A model generated the notes under the pieces. That model was given only the letters and a program-made list of their open reading frames with translations. It had not been told where the DNA came from and did no database searches. This document shows positions 8,601 through 17,242 of a DNA stretch of 64,000 nucleotides, piece by piece. The position numbers and the translations under genes were made by a program. The first letter of the stretch is position 1; each line of letters starts with the position of its first letter. The DNA comes from JAIEPM01 sp964546815 (GTDB lineage Bacteria > Cyanobacteriota > Vampirovibrionia > Obscuribacterales > Obscuribacteraceae), in assembly GCA_964546815.1 (NCBI GenBank), contig CAZJLR010000004.1, positions 135,477-199,476 of the forward strand, in the 5' to 3' direction.

Positions 8601-9786
8601 AAATATCTCCTTTATTAGGGTTGCGCCAAACCACACGGTCGGCAAAATAATGAAAGTAAAAAACAAAAAGTGACCAGCTCAGAGGCAGCGTACGCTCAAT
8701 ACCTACTTCAACAGAATTGCCCTGAGACGAGAAAAACATCGGGAGAAACAAAACTAATAAGCTAACTGCCTGCACTGGTAAAACAAGCTTGCAAGAGTCG
8801 ATCAAATAATCTTTAAAGCTGCGATTTTCCCCAGCTTTACCTGATTCTTTTTGCATCGTGGTCCAGGCGACTGCCCAATGCTGAGTCGAATGAAAAAAGA
8901 TTGGCACAAACATAAAAACATAAATCATGGCAGGGAGGCTGGCAAACAATGTAAACGCAGCAAGATTAGCCCACAAAATTCCAGCGCCACAGGGGAGCCA
9001 TTCATTAGATTTAAATCCACGTCTCAACATTAGCAGCGCAAAAAGCACTGATATCGCAAGAGCGTTCCACCATAATCCAGAGGCGATGCTTGCAACAAAT
9101 GGTGAATCCATGCTGGAGGTTAAACCAAAGGGCACAGCAATACTGCTTGAACCTGAGACAAAGAGAAGAAAAGTCATGGCGGAAAGGATGAAATTCTCAA
9201 ACTTGCTGAGCTTGAATCCTTCCTTGCCGCAGTACATAAGCCCAATCGACTTAGCTTGCCCAATTACATGCTGCATTAGAAAAACAGGAAACAAGAAAAC
9301 AGCCAGGACAGCAATAAAGTTTGCAGATCCAGAAAGAAAGGTAGACCAGGTCATAGAAGATGATGAAAATGCGCCCCACGTGCCCAGTCCAATAAGGTGC
9401 ATAACTGCAACAATAATGAACCAAGTACGTAATCGTGGCACACCTAAGGAAGGCTTTTTAGGGTGTTTGGCAAGATATCGAATAATTGAAGTAAATTGGT
9501 GCGCCTCACCAATAAGAAGCGAAGCCACAATAAAGAATAAATTGAAAGCGTGTTGCCCAGGATTATTCAGCGTTTTATCCAGACCAGGATCAAGCAGAAA
9601 GAATGCAGTAAGACCCAAGATCCACGGGGCAAATCCACAAACGAACAAGAGATCTATAAGCGGTGAAATCAGCCAGGAATGCGCGACTGAAGCCTTGCGC
9701 TGCTCGGCTGCTTTTAGCTGCGCGGGCGTCAATAATAGTGGTTTTAAAATGCAAGGGTACGACAGAGACAAGCGAAGGCTCCTCAC
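8581..9786 (-). CDS. Histidine-rich multi-pass membrane protein, family A copy 2
   Basis: Up to 401 residues from a GTG at 9786; there is no strong ribosome binding site, so the true start may be further in, near KASVAHSWLISP, where similarity to copy 1 begins. It has about 8-10 hydrophobic segments. Residues shared with the 1990-3081 product include LISPLIDLLFVCG, EAHQFTSIIRYL, MQHVIGQAKSIGLMYCGK, FFHSTQHWAV and YFHYFADRVVWRNP. The preserved histidines at helix ends argue for a metal-binding membrane enzyme, but this is inference. It overlaps the small secreted protein gene downstream. Confidence 0.72.
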   Translation of the reverse strand: MRSLRLSLSYPCILKPLLLTPAQLKAAEQRKASVAHSWLISPLIDLLFVCGFAPWILGLTAFFLLDPGLDKTLNNPGQHAFNLFFIVASLLIGEAHQFTSIIRYLAKHPKKPSLGVPRLRTWFIIVAVMHLIGLGTWGAFSSSSMTWSTFLSGSANFIAVLAVFLFPVFLMQHVIGQAKSIGLMYCGKEGFKLSKFENFILSAMTFLLFVSGSSSIAVPFGLTSSMDSPFVASIASGLWWNALAISVLFALLMLRRGFKSNEWLPCGAGILWANLAAFTLFASLPAMIYVFMFVPIFFHSTQHWAVAWTTMQKESGKAGENRSFKDYLIDSCKLVLPVQAVSLLVLFLPMFFSSQGNSVEVGIERTLPLSWSLFVFYFHYFADRVVWRNPNKGDIYGRTVN

Positions 9787-10032
9787 CGTAGAAAGTAATG
9801 CTGCTGGCTATGGCAATGGTTCTATTTCATCAAGAAAACATTGTTTGCATAAGTATCATTAGTCACTCTAACACTATGACAAAAGTCTCGCTTAGAGAAA
9901 AACAGCGAAATCCAATTATTCTCATCGTCGGCGAATTTTCTAGTATTAACCATGGCTTTAAGCAGGGTTTTTCCCAAGAATTCATAATCTAGCTGCCGAT
10001 AACATAAGAATTGGTAAGCTTAAAGGCTAAGA

Positions 10033-10157
10033 GCTGAAACTCCGGCACAGAGCCGCGCCAGACGATTTCAGCCTCATCTCTTGGCAGAGCCCCCACCCAT
10101 GGACGGATGCAGAGCCCCCTGGAGGGTGTATGATGTAGCCTTGACGCAGGATGGGTG
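10033..10157 (+). ncRNA. Structured 5' leader, candidate riboswitch or cis-regulatory RNA
   Basis: Two nested stem-loops can be drawn by eye. In the first, GCTGAAA (10033-10039) pairs with TTTCAGC (10066-10072) and encloses CGGC-ACAGA-GCCG (10043-10055). In the second, CACCCAT (10094-10100) pairs with ATGGGTG (10151-10157) and encloses a CCCC-TGGA-GGG-like hairpin (about 10116-10126). GCAGAGCCCC occurs twice (about 10085 and 10110). The element is directly followed by a terminator-like hairpin and the start of a diguanylate cyclase gene. It resembles no riboswitch class I can name with confidence. Confidence 0.5.
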
Positions 10158-10160
10158 CAG

Positions 10161-10177
10161 AAACCGACCGGTTTTTT
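10161..10177 (+). terminator. Terminator-like hairpin abutting the start codon
   Basis: AAACC-GACC-GGTTT is followed by a run of six T residues (10172-10177), and the ATG of the diguanylate cyclase begins three bases later at 10180. Such a placement, with no visible Shine-Dalgarno sequence, would let it act as an attenuator, or block initiation when folded. It forms the 3' end of the structured leader described at 10033-10157. Confidence 0.5.
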
Positions 10178-10179
10178 AG

Positions 10180-11496
10180 ATGGAAATCGAACTCATTTCT
10201 CAAATTGCTCTGATGTTTTTAGAAACTGTCCTGGTTTCGTCAATCCTTCTGCTATTTTTTCGCTGGCGCGCAACATTCGGTCTTGCACCAATTTACACGA
10301 TGTTGGGCGTGTTCTTTCAATTAGCAAATTTGTGGAGCGCCACAATTTATGTGCGCATAACTCCAGAAATATTAATCAGCCCGGGCTCAGTTATTCTATT
10401 TCCGGCGTCAATCTTTGCGGTTCTATTCATTTACATCAGAGAAGACGCAGCCGAAGCTCGTAAGCTGATTTATGCATTGCTCGCTACAGATTTTGTCGGA
10501 TCAATGTTGAGTTTAATGGCGGTGACTCACCTTCGTGCGTCAAATGTTTTCAACCCTTTCAAGTTGTCACCCGACCTTTTTGTGCATCTTCCCAGGCTTG
10601 ACCTGGTCGGGTCAATCACGCTTTATGCTGACGCGATACTCATAATTTTGATTTACGAATATTTTGCCAGACGCTTCAAACGCTCGCTTTTTATTCCTAT
10701 TTATCTGTCTATAACTTCTGTGTTGCTGTTCGATACTGTTTGTTTTGTCACCGGGTCTTTTGTCGAACAACCGCAATACCTCTCTATACTTTTGTCAGGC
10801 ATGCTCGGGAAATCAGTTGCTGCCCTGCTCTATTCAATTGTGCTAACCATCTACCTGTCTCGCTTTGACCTGCAGAGCATACCAGCAACGGAACATCCTC
10901 AGGCTTTGGGGGATCTTTTCGAAGTACTTACGTACAGACAGAAATATGAAGCCATGAAGATTCAGGCAAGCAGAGATGGACTTACAAACATATATAACAG
11001 AGCATTTTTCGATGACGTGCTTGCATCTGAATTAGCCCTTTCTCAAAGGTCTGGCAGAGCATTGTCTCTCTTAATGATAGACGTCGATTTTTTCAAGAAA
11101 ATCAATGATACCTACGGTCATGCTGAGGGCGACCGAGCACTAAAGATGGTGGCGAGTGCATTGCAATCTATTGTGCGCCAATCAGATTTCCTCTGTCGCT
11201 ACGGTGGAGAGGAGTTTGCAGTAATTCTGCCGGGTAGCGACCTTGAACAGGCTGTGTTATTGGCACATCGACTTTGCGCGGAAGTACCAAAAGTAGTGAG
11301 CGTTGGTGCTGACACGAACGACACAGAGAAAAACGGAACAGAAGAACGCAAGATTACAATTACAATAGGCATAGCTTCATTTCTGCAAGAAGCAAATACA
11401 AAAGAAGCGCTAATCAAACTTGCAGATACAAGACTGTACGAAGGTAAGCAAGCTGGACGAAATAGAGTTGTACCAGCCGAAGCTGTGCCTACTTGA
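10180..11496 (+). CDS. Membrane-bound diguanylate cyclase (GGDEF)
   Basis: 438 residues. The first ~235 residues form about seven or eight hydrophobic helices, likely a membrane sensor. The GGDEF domain follows, opening with the usual SRDGLTNIYNRAFF (D-x-L-T-x-x-x-N-R), then IDVDFFKKINDTYGHAEGD and the active-site loop GGEEF (342-346). An RxxD inhibitory site (RQSD) lies five residues before it, so product inhibition by cyclic di-GMP is expected. It makes c-di-GMP from two GTP. The gene is preceded immediately by a structured leader with a terminator-like hairpin, suggesting RNA-level control. No EAL or HD-GYP partner is in the window. Confidence 0.92.
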   Translation: MEIELISQIALMFLETVLVSSILLLFFRWRATFGLAPIYTMLGVFFQLANLWSATIYVRITPEILISPGSVILFPASIFAVLFIYIREDAAEARKLIYALLATDFVGSMLSLMAVTHLRASNVFNPFKLSPDLFVHLPRLDLVGSITLYADAILIILIYEYFARRFKRSLFIPIYLSITSVLLFDTVCFVTGSFVEQPQYLSILLSGMLGKSVAALLYSIVLTIYLSRFDLQSIPATEHPQALGDLFEVLTYRQKYEAMKIQASRDGLTNIYNRAFFDDVLASELALSQRSGRALSLLMIDVDFFKKINDTYGHAEGDRALKMVASALQSIVRQSDFLCRYGGEEFAVILPGSDLEQAVLLAHRLCAEVPKVVSVGADTNDTEKNGTEERKITITIGIASFLQEANTKEALIKLADTRLYEGKQAGRNRVVPAEAVPT

Positions 11497-11502
11497 TGCT
11501 TT

Positions 11503-12417
11503 TTATAAAACCACCTGTTTGCAGTTTGGCATAATTTCTGCAACTAGTTTTTTGTAACGCGCTGGCTTAATCGGCGCAAGCACAAATTGAAATTCGTCCA
11601 ACCAGGTAACTTTGTCTTCGTCAAACACTTTTGGGATCACGGATCTGAATTTTTTGGCGGGCAGCATAGCGAATTCTCCCTTTCCCTTTCCTTCAAATCC
11701 TAGAAAGTCTGTCATCGGGACTATGGCGCCTTCATCAGCGGTTAAAAACGAAAAGGTTTTTCCCGTGAGTCTGGGCAACTCAAGCTCATATTGCGCACAT
11801 TCAAGATAGCCTTCAAATTCGGGATAGTGAGACACATACTGTGTTTTTTGCATCATGGAGAATAGCAGCTCGGCTATGTCTAACTCGTCTTCGCTATGCC
11901 GCAGCGCTGTTTTAGCCATACGATTGCCGAAATAAAAATAACGAGAAGGACCCACAAGTGCTACATATCCATCTTTATCGCCTTCAATCGCAGCAAATAA
12001 TTCTTCAACACCGGTTATCGTAAATTCTGCAAACCAATTTAGATCATAGGCGCTGTCAATCTTATCTGCAGATTTGGCGCTTTGCCCATCATCGGATTTT
12101 ACGCCACCAGTTGAATATCTCAAAAATTCTTTGAGCATTTCACGCGCAAGAGTAAAGTCACCGTGCGAGGATAAGGGCATCAGTTTAACTGCGACCTTGC
12201 TGCCACTCAAGCACACGTCAATGCCTCTCGATGACTCAAATGGCAGGTAGAAAATGTAGTGGACATCGTTTTTCCATGGAGTCACCTTAATCGACTCGTC
12301 TTCATCAAGAAGATTGGAACACACAACTAATTCAAAACCCGTTCTTTTACACAAATCAGCAATAAACTGTTGAATGGAAGGCAGTTTGCCTGCTTTCACA
12401 GAAAATACTGTTGGCAT
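11503..12417 (-). CDS. Hypothetical soluble protein, 304 aa
   Basis: Starts at the ATG at 12417 with GGAGC eight bases upstream and ends six bases from the converging diguanylate cyclase stop. The product is acidic, without signal peptide or membrane helix. Segments such as FTITGVEELFAAIEGDKDGYVALVGPSRYFYF look like a compact alpha/beta fold, and a Gly/Lys-rich turn (FEGKGKGEFAML) precedes a C-terminal domain. I do not recognise the family. A promoter and its own transcript lie divergently from the operon that starts at 12955. Confidence 0.65.
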   Translation of the reverse strand: MPTVFSVKAGKLPSIQQFIADLCKRTGFELVVCSNLLDEDESIKVTPWKNDVHYIFYLPFESSRGIDVCLSGSKVAVKLMPLSSHGDFTLAREMLKEFLRYSTGGVKSDDGQSAKSADKIDSAYDLNWFAEFTITGVEELFAAIEGDKDGYVALVGPSRYFYFGNRMAKTALRHSEDELDIAELLFSMMQKTQYVSHYPEFEGYLECAQYELELPRLTGKTFSFLTADEGAIVPMTDFLGFEGKGKGEFAMLPAKKFRSVIPKVFDEDKVTWLDEFQFVLAPIKPARYKKLVAEIMPNCKQVVL

Positions 12418-12591
12418 TAAATTGCTCCGCGACTACAGCTTTCATTTTAACTCGACAAGAAAAGCATTATAGCTAATAAGGCTAGTGCTTTTGCGTAGAG
12501 CCCATCTGCGCAGCGAAAGCTGGGGCAGCCTTAGCAACTCAGAGTAAAGATTTGGTGGAATCTGGCGAATTTTTCACCGCAGCAAAAGCGC

Positions 12592-12619
12592 TTGACTAGT
12601 AGATTTGCAGGCTTATAAT
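12592..12619 (+). promoter_or_regulatory. Sigma70-type promoter of the cryptic-protease operon
   Basis: TTGACT (12592-12597) and TATAAT (12614-12619) are separated by 16 bases, close to the vegetative consensus. It points to the operon whose first ATG is at 12955, leaving a leader of about 330 bases. The 537-base gap 12418-12954 otherwise holds a hairpin (12665-12683) and no convincing gene. The frame 12658-12876 has no ribosome binding site. Confidence 0.65.
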
Positions 12620-12664
12620 TGGTCAAGAGTTACTACTGGCGATTCAACTAATCAATCGTGCCCA

Positions 12665-12683
12665 GCAGCAGATACTCTGCTGC
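12665..12683 (+). other. Perfect 7-bp hairpin in the operon leader
   Basis: GCAGCAG (12665-12671) and CTGCTGC (12677-12683) flank ATACT; one further A-T pair can close the loop. It lies about 40 bases after the predicted transcription start and so would form near the 5' end of the operon mRNA. No T-run follows, so it is more likely an mRNA stability or regulatory element than a terminator. Confidence 0.45.
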
Positions 12684-12954
12684 CAATCACCTTGAGTCCA
12701 TTATCGCCGACAATTTGAGCCGGTTTCATTGTATTAGTGTCCTGCTTTGGACGGAGACACAAAGCGCCCCGCCTCCTGACATCACGGGTGAAGTACCAAC
12801 TTTACTAGTATTTCCCGCATCAACAGAAAGCCAGAAAGTGCCCAAAACGCTTAGTAAGAAGAAATCTTGGGAATAAAGCCCTTATGTTGGGACATGGCCT
12901 AAAACTTGTACTCTTTCCGTCAATTAATAACTGGCAGGCTAAAAGGAAAAAGAA

Positions 12955-13590
12955 ATGGGAGCGGCAGATTTGCCACCGGAAAAACCAAAAGTGAGTGAAG
13001 TGAGAAGAGCAAATTCTTCGACTCAGTCGCAATTGAACAAGTTAATGGAGAAAATTCAAAAAAATGCAACTGCCACCGCAGCTGGTGCAACGATGTCAAA
13101 CGAAGGACAAATCAGCAGCATGCCAATTCCGGCAGGATGGTCAAAGAGTTCAGTAGATCAACATCCGACCACAACCTCTAATTATGTTGAATATCACCAG
13201 GACAAAACAAGCGAAGCAAGATTAGGAACCTACTACCGAGGTCACAGAATTTCCGAAACTGCAGCAAAGAACTTTTCCAAAATATTGAAAGCAGCAACAC
13301 ATACTTTAGACGAAAACGAGTTTTTGTCACTTGCAGAGGTCTTAAGAGATAAATCGAACGCTTCAGATTTCGAGACAACAAATAAAGCAACCATCGACAT
13401 CCATGGAAAGCGTGTCCTACTGATTGAAGGAAGGTTCAAAGAAATCAAACAAAAGGCCTACGCAATATACGTCGATGCAGAAAATACAGGAGAAGTAATT
13501 CAAGAAATCTTTTATCAAGCTCCAGATTCAGTTTTCAACAGTTACAAGAAAGCTGCAGAAGACTCGATCAAATCAATTACATGGAAATAG
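12955..13590 (+). CDS. Small conserved protein of the cryptic-protease operon, copy 1
   Basis: 211 residues with AAGGAAAAAGAA before the ATG. The N-terminal ~45 residues are low-complexity (Thr/Ala/Ser); the folded part starts at IPAGWSKSS and contains the family signature LGTYYRGHRISE, LRDKSNASDFE, GKRVLLIEGRF and the terminal SIKSITWK. There is no signal peptide, no membrane helix and no catalytic motif. The fold looks like a mixed alpha/beta domain with a late beta-sheet. Being paired one-to-one with a ~950-residue papain-like protein suggests a chaperone, inhibitor or co-effector, which is inference from position only. This copy is the most divergent of the three. Confidence 0.78.
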   Translation: MGAADLPPEKPKVSEVRRANSSTQSQLNKLMEKIQKNATATAAGATMSNEGQISSMPIPAGWSKSSVDQHPTTTSNYVEYHQDKTSEARLGTYYRGHRISETAAKNFSKILKAATHTLDENEFLSLAEVLRDKSNASDFETTNKATIDIHGKRVLLIEGRFKEIKQKAYAIYVDAENTGEVIQEIFYQAPDSVFNSYKKAAEDSIKSITWK

Positions 13591-13625
13591 TAGAACCGGA
13601 AATTTACTGAGCTCGCAGGTCAACC

Positions 13626-16532
13626 ATGCCAGATGATCCAAAGGAAAAGAAAATCGAGGCTCCCAAAGAAACGGGGAGCAAGCCTTCGGACACGGTTGCA
13701 AATCAAGCCCAAGAAGGCAAGCAAGATTTAGTCAAGGCACAAATAACTCGCACAGAGTTTCTTAAAGCCGGTGGCAAAAGCGGCATCAGCGCTCAGTTTG
13801 GAAAAGTAGAGCTTTTTGACCAAGTAGCGAAGAATGAAAAAATAACACCCGCAGGTCTTTCGTTAGACACTTCATCGGCGGCTCCTGTTGTAGACAAGAA
13901 ACACGGGCGGCATGTCCCCCCAGATAAGCACGGCTCGACTGACGAAGCCGGCACGAAAAGAGGCAAGGCTGTTCAGGACGGACACGGGAAAAAGGATACC
14001 AGTGATGGCGGTCGAGTTTCTGGCGGCGGAGCCGGAACAGACAAGGGACATAAAGACAAAGTAGTATTAAAAGAAGGCGATGGAATTGGCAAGGGCAAAG
14101 ACTTAGGCGCAAAAGTTGAGAGTCCTATTCCCCTTAAAGACTATAAAGGCGAAGGAATTCAACTTTATATTCAACCGAGTATTAAATTTGCAAACACAGG
14201 CGACACCCTGGAATCAATAGCTAAAACACGCTTACCTGCTAACGCGACGAAAGACCAGCTGCATGCTTACCAAAAAGAAATTGCCATTGTAAATGGATTG
14301 AACCCTTCACGCCCTGGCGACCTGAGTGGAAAGATTCTCAACCTTCCCGGTAGCACCTCAGACGGTGGCATGATTGTAAAAGACATAGACGGCAAGTCTC
14401 GCATTACATGGAAGAACGGCAACATTACTCAATCTGACCAGGAAGGGCACCTTTATACTAAGGTTTCAGACGGCAAGGGTGGATTCTTAGAATCAAACTC
14501 AGGTCCGCGCAAAATAGATTCTTTTCAGATTACAAAAACACCCGATGGCAAGATTCTTCTTGCAGACAAAATCGGTGACAAGCCACGCGAAGTTCCGCCG
14601 GCCAGCGAAGAAGTTAAAACCGAACGCCAAAAGCTCATGGACTTGAGCGAAAAGAAAATAGACGACCCTGCTAAGAAAGCAAAATTTCAAGCAGATATGC
14701 TCAAATTCGAAGATCGTGCCGCCAAACAAGATCCTCCACTAAGTGCCGAAGAAATCGCAAAAACATACAAGCAGATGGAACGTCTGCTGAGCGCGACAGG
14801 CGATACACCTTTGAGCCAAGCCGACAAGGTAAAGATTGCCGAGCAGGCTATGAGCCAAGCAGCAACGCCAAGCTCTATAGACCAGGGACAGCATCCAACT
14901 TGCAACGTTGCAGTTGAGGAAGTAAAAACATACATCCGTCATCCTTCAGATGCAGTGAAACTTGTCACTGACGTAGCGACCACTGGTGAATATACAGCGC
15001 CGGATGGCACTCATGTCAAAATTGATCCTAAGGCAGCAGACAGGGAAGCAAAAGGAGACCCCAGCAAAGATGGCGACCGCAGCCATGCAAGTCAAATTTT
15101 CCAAGATACAGCAATCAATTTGCATTATCAAAAAGAGCCTTACACATACACAAACGAAAAAGGCGAAATGAAAACTGTTCCACCAGGAATGCTCGAGTAT
15201 AAACATGTCCCCGACGTGCCTGGCGCACTTCCTCCGCAAAGTGGGGGCGACCGCCTGTTCGATAACAGCACGAATCCACCAACTATGATCATGAAAGACT
15301 GGGCAAAAAAAATCCCCGAGGATGCACCAGGAATTGCAACAGAAAAACTTCCCCTAATCGCGAACAGAATCACAGGTCAAAAAGACTCAGTTGTATTAGA
15401 GAATGACTTGTATGCTAAGCCTACAGAATCAGAAAGAACATTCAAATCAGAGGCTGAATTTCGGAAGACTCTGGAAGATGCGGCAGACCAGCACAAATTC
15501 CCAATGAGTATGTTGGTTCACTCCGGGCAAGAGCCATTCTTACATGACTCAGGTGGTGGCACCGCCGGAGGCAGTGGCGGCTGGCATGTTGTAACGCTCA
15601 CTGGCTATGACAAAGCTACAGGAAAAGTGCAAGTAGATAATCAATGGGGTGAAAAGGGAGACCACCTCGGTGATAAAGGAATGAATGTTCACGATCTTTA
15701 CCGAGCATCTATTGCACCTGGACACACTATTGCAGAACAAGAAGTAATAAAACAACCCTGGTATAAGTTCTGGAAATCAGATGAAATAAAATATCACGCA
15801 GTCAACGTGACTATTCGCGATTTACAAAAGGAAGTCGATCAGGATAGGGCCGGCAACACAGTAGACAACAGCAAAGAATTAGACTTACTGCGACTCAAGC
15901 ACCAATACGGTGGCATGAATGACGACGACTGCGAAAAAGGCATTCGCAAGGCTATTGACGACGCCACAGCACGGTGGGAAAAGCAAAAGAAAGACGGAAC
16001 ATTTGATCAAAAAGAATATGACAACACAATGCAAAAGCTGAAAGAAACATATTCCTATTTGCCACCAGATAAACAACTTGGCGTGGTTAAAGAAATGTAC
16101 GACAAAAAGATGTTAGATGCCCCCTCATACTCGTGGGAACTCCGGCTCAGCAGCTGGAGACTCTTCCATGACGACAAAAAAGACGTTAGTGACGCTCAAA
16201 CAGAGCAATTCATGTCTCAACTTAAAGCAGCAACAGATTCATTGCCTGAAGATCAACGAAGAAGGGTCGTCAGTTCCATCAGTTTCGATGAGCAACCTGG
16301 TAGGAGATTTCAAATGGCTGAGTTTGAAAGGAAGCAAGGGTTGATCGACGACAAATCCTATGATGCGATTATCGCCGACAGCACAAAGGACTTCCTTCGC
16401 GCACCAAGAACAAGCGAAGAAACAGCCGCATTCACTGCCCGTCTGTGGCGAGTGATGGGCGGTTTGCCTGAAGACCGCCGCCTTGCAATTCTTAAACAAA
16501 TACCTGAACTCAAGCCTCCGAAAGCACCTTAA
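13626..16532 (+). CDS. LysM and papain-like cysteine peptidase-like protein, copy 1
   Basis: 968 residues, no signal peptide. Order of parts: a disordered Lys/Glu-rich N-terminus with the shared motif FLKAGGKSGISAQFGK; a Gly/Lys-rich stretch (100-160); a LysM-like domain (about 186-242, ending NGLNPSRPGDLSGKILNLPG); a beta-rich segment; then a papain-like region. In the last, Cys426 lies in QGQHPTC with a preceding glutamine for the oxyanion hole, His654 in GGWHVV and Asn672 in VDNQWG. The C-terminal ~270 residues are helical. LysM suggests peptidoglycan or chitin binding; the peptidase assignment is inference from residue order and spacing. No export signal is visible. It sits 35 bases after the small protein gene. 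Confidence 0.8.
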   Translation: MPDDPKEKKIEAPKETGSKPSDTVANQAQEGKQDLVKAQITRTEFLKAGGKSGISAQFGKVELFDQVAKNEKITPAGLSLDTSSAAPVVDKKHGRHVPPDKHGSTDEAGTKRGKAVQDGHGKKDTSDGGRVSGGGAGTDKGHKDKVVLKEGDGIGKGKDLGAKVESPIPLKDYKGEGIQLYIQPSIKFANTGDTLESIAKTRLPANATKDQLHAYQKEIAIVNGLNPSRPGDLSGKILNLPGSTSDGGMIVKDIDGKSRITWKNGNITQSDQEGHLYTKVSDGKGGFLESNSGPRKIDSFQITKTPDGKILLADKIGDKPREVPPASEEVKTERQKLMDLSEKKIDDPAKKAKFQADMLKFEDRAAKQDPPLSAEEIAKTYKQMERLLSATGDTPLSQADKVKIAEQAMSQAATPSSIDQGQHPTCNVAVEEVKTYIRHPSDAVKLVTDVATTGEYTAPDGTHVKIDPKAADREAKGDPSKDGDRSHASQIFQDTAINLHYQKEPYTYTNEKGEMKTVPPGMLEYKHVPDVPGALPPQSGGDRLFDNSTNPPTMIMKDWAKKIPEDAPGIATEKLPLIANRITGQKDSVVLENDLYAKPTESERTFKSEAEFRKTLEDAADQHKFPMSMLVHSGQEPFLHDSGGGTAGGSGGWHVVTLTGYDKATGKVQVDNQWGEKGDHLGDKGMNVHDLYRASIAPGHTIAEQEVIKQPWYKFWKSDEIKYHAVNVTIRDLQKEVDQDRAGNTVDNSKELDLLRLKHQYGGMNDDDCEKGIRKAIDDATARWEKQKKDGTFDQKEYDNTMQKLKETYSYLPPDKQLGVVKEMYDKKMLDAPSYSWELRLSSWRLFHDDKKDVSDAQTEQFMSQLKAATDSLPEDQRRRVVSSISFDEQPGRRFQMAEFERKQGLIDDKSYDAIIADSTKDFLRAPRTSEETAAFTARLWRVMGGLPEDRRLAILKQIPELKPPKAP

Positions 16533-16580
16533 TGAAGACAACTATTGGTAGATAGAACGCACAAAGAGCAGGAAAAACAA

Positions 16581-17210
16581 ATGCGACCAACAGATAACCC
16601 ACTTCACCACGAGCAGGAAGAGCCAAACCATGCGGCTGATGCCTCGAAGGCGCTTATAGACTCACTCATGGTCGATTTGATGAGGAATGCCACAAAACCT
16701 GCCTTAAATGAACTGAAAGATCTAGGTCAAATCAACAAAATAGATTTGCCTGGCGGCTGGAAAAATGGGACTGACTATAACAACGGGCAGCATTCGGCAA
16801 CCTATAAAGAATTTCACCCAGCGGCAGCACCCGACTGCCAACTAGGCTTTTACTACCGTGGGCACCGAACCAGCGAGAGCGCAGGCTGCAATTTCCACAA
16901 TTTATTGCAAAAACCTCCTCATAATTTATCTGAACAGGAGCTAAAATCTCTCGGTGAAATCGTAAGAGATAAAGCAAACCCAAAAGACTTTACAGCTACT
17001 AGTGCTCGCACAGAAGATTTAAACGGAAAACGAGTATTAATGATAGAAGGTGAATACACTGCTAGCAAACAAGTCGCCAAACATATGTTTATTGATTCTG
17101 ATGGCACCGGCACAGCCGTTCAGGAAGTTTTCTTCCAAGCCGACAGTAAGCAATACCCGAAATACTCACCTGCAGCTAGCGACGCCATGAAATCCATCAA
17201 GTGGAAATAG
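16581..17210 (+). CDS. Small conserved protein of the cryptic-protease operon, copy 2
   Basis: 209 residues from the ATG at 16581, which has AGGA seven bases upstream; the frame extends to a TTG at 16545 without such a site. It carries the family signature: LPGGWKNGTDYN, YKEFHPAAAPDCQLGFYYRG, HRTSES, VRDKANPKDFT, DLNGKRVLMIEGEY, and terminal MKSIKWK. Compared with copy 1 it has the conserved Pro-Asp-Cys before the LGFYYRG strand, also kept in copy 3, and an alpha-helical acidic N-terminus. Function unknown; cytoplasmic by lack of signal peptide. Sits 48 bases after and 32 bases before the two large papain-like genes. Confidence 0.8.
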   Translation: MRPTDNPLHHEQEEPNHAADASKALIDSLMVDLMRNATKPALNELKDLGQINKIDLPGGWKNGTDYNNGQHSATYKEFHPAAAPDCQLGFYYRGHRTSESAGCNFHNLLQKPPHNLSEQELKSLGEIVRDKANPKDFTATSARTEDLNGKRVLMIEGEYTASKQVAKHMFIDSDGTGTAVQEVFFQADSKQYPKYSPAASDAMKSIKWK

Positions 17211-17242
17211 CTATGCCGTAAGGTTCTCACCGAGGCTAAGTC

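Noticed and set aside
8927..9862. 311-codon plus-strand open frame opposite the second histidine-rich membrane protein
   Set aside because: Polar, composition-driven shadow of a membrane protein gene whose motifs are conserved in its paralog on the minus strand.
10033..10177. Known cyclic di-GMP riboswitch
   Set aside because: The location before a GGDEF gene is tempting, but I could not match the conserved core of either class by eye; left as an unassigned structured RNA.
12658..12876. 72-codon plus-strand open frame in the leader of the papain-like operon
   Set aside because: GTG start without a ribosome binding site, composition unlike neighbours, and it overlaps a perfect hairpin; treated as untranslated leader.
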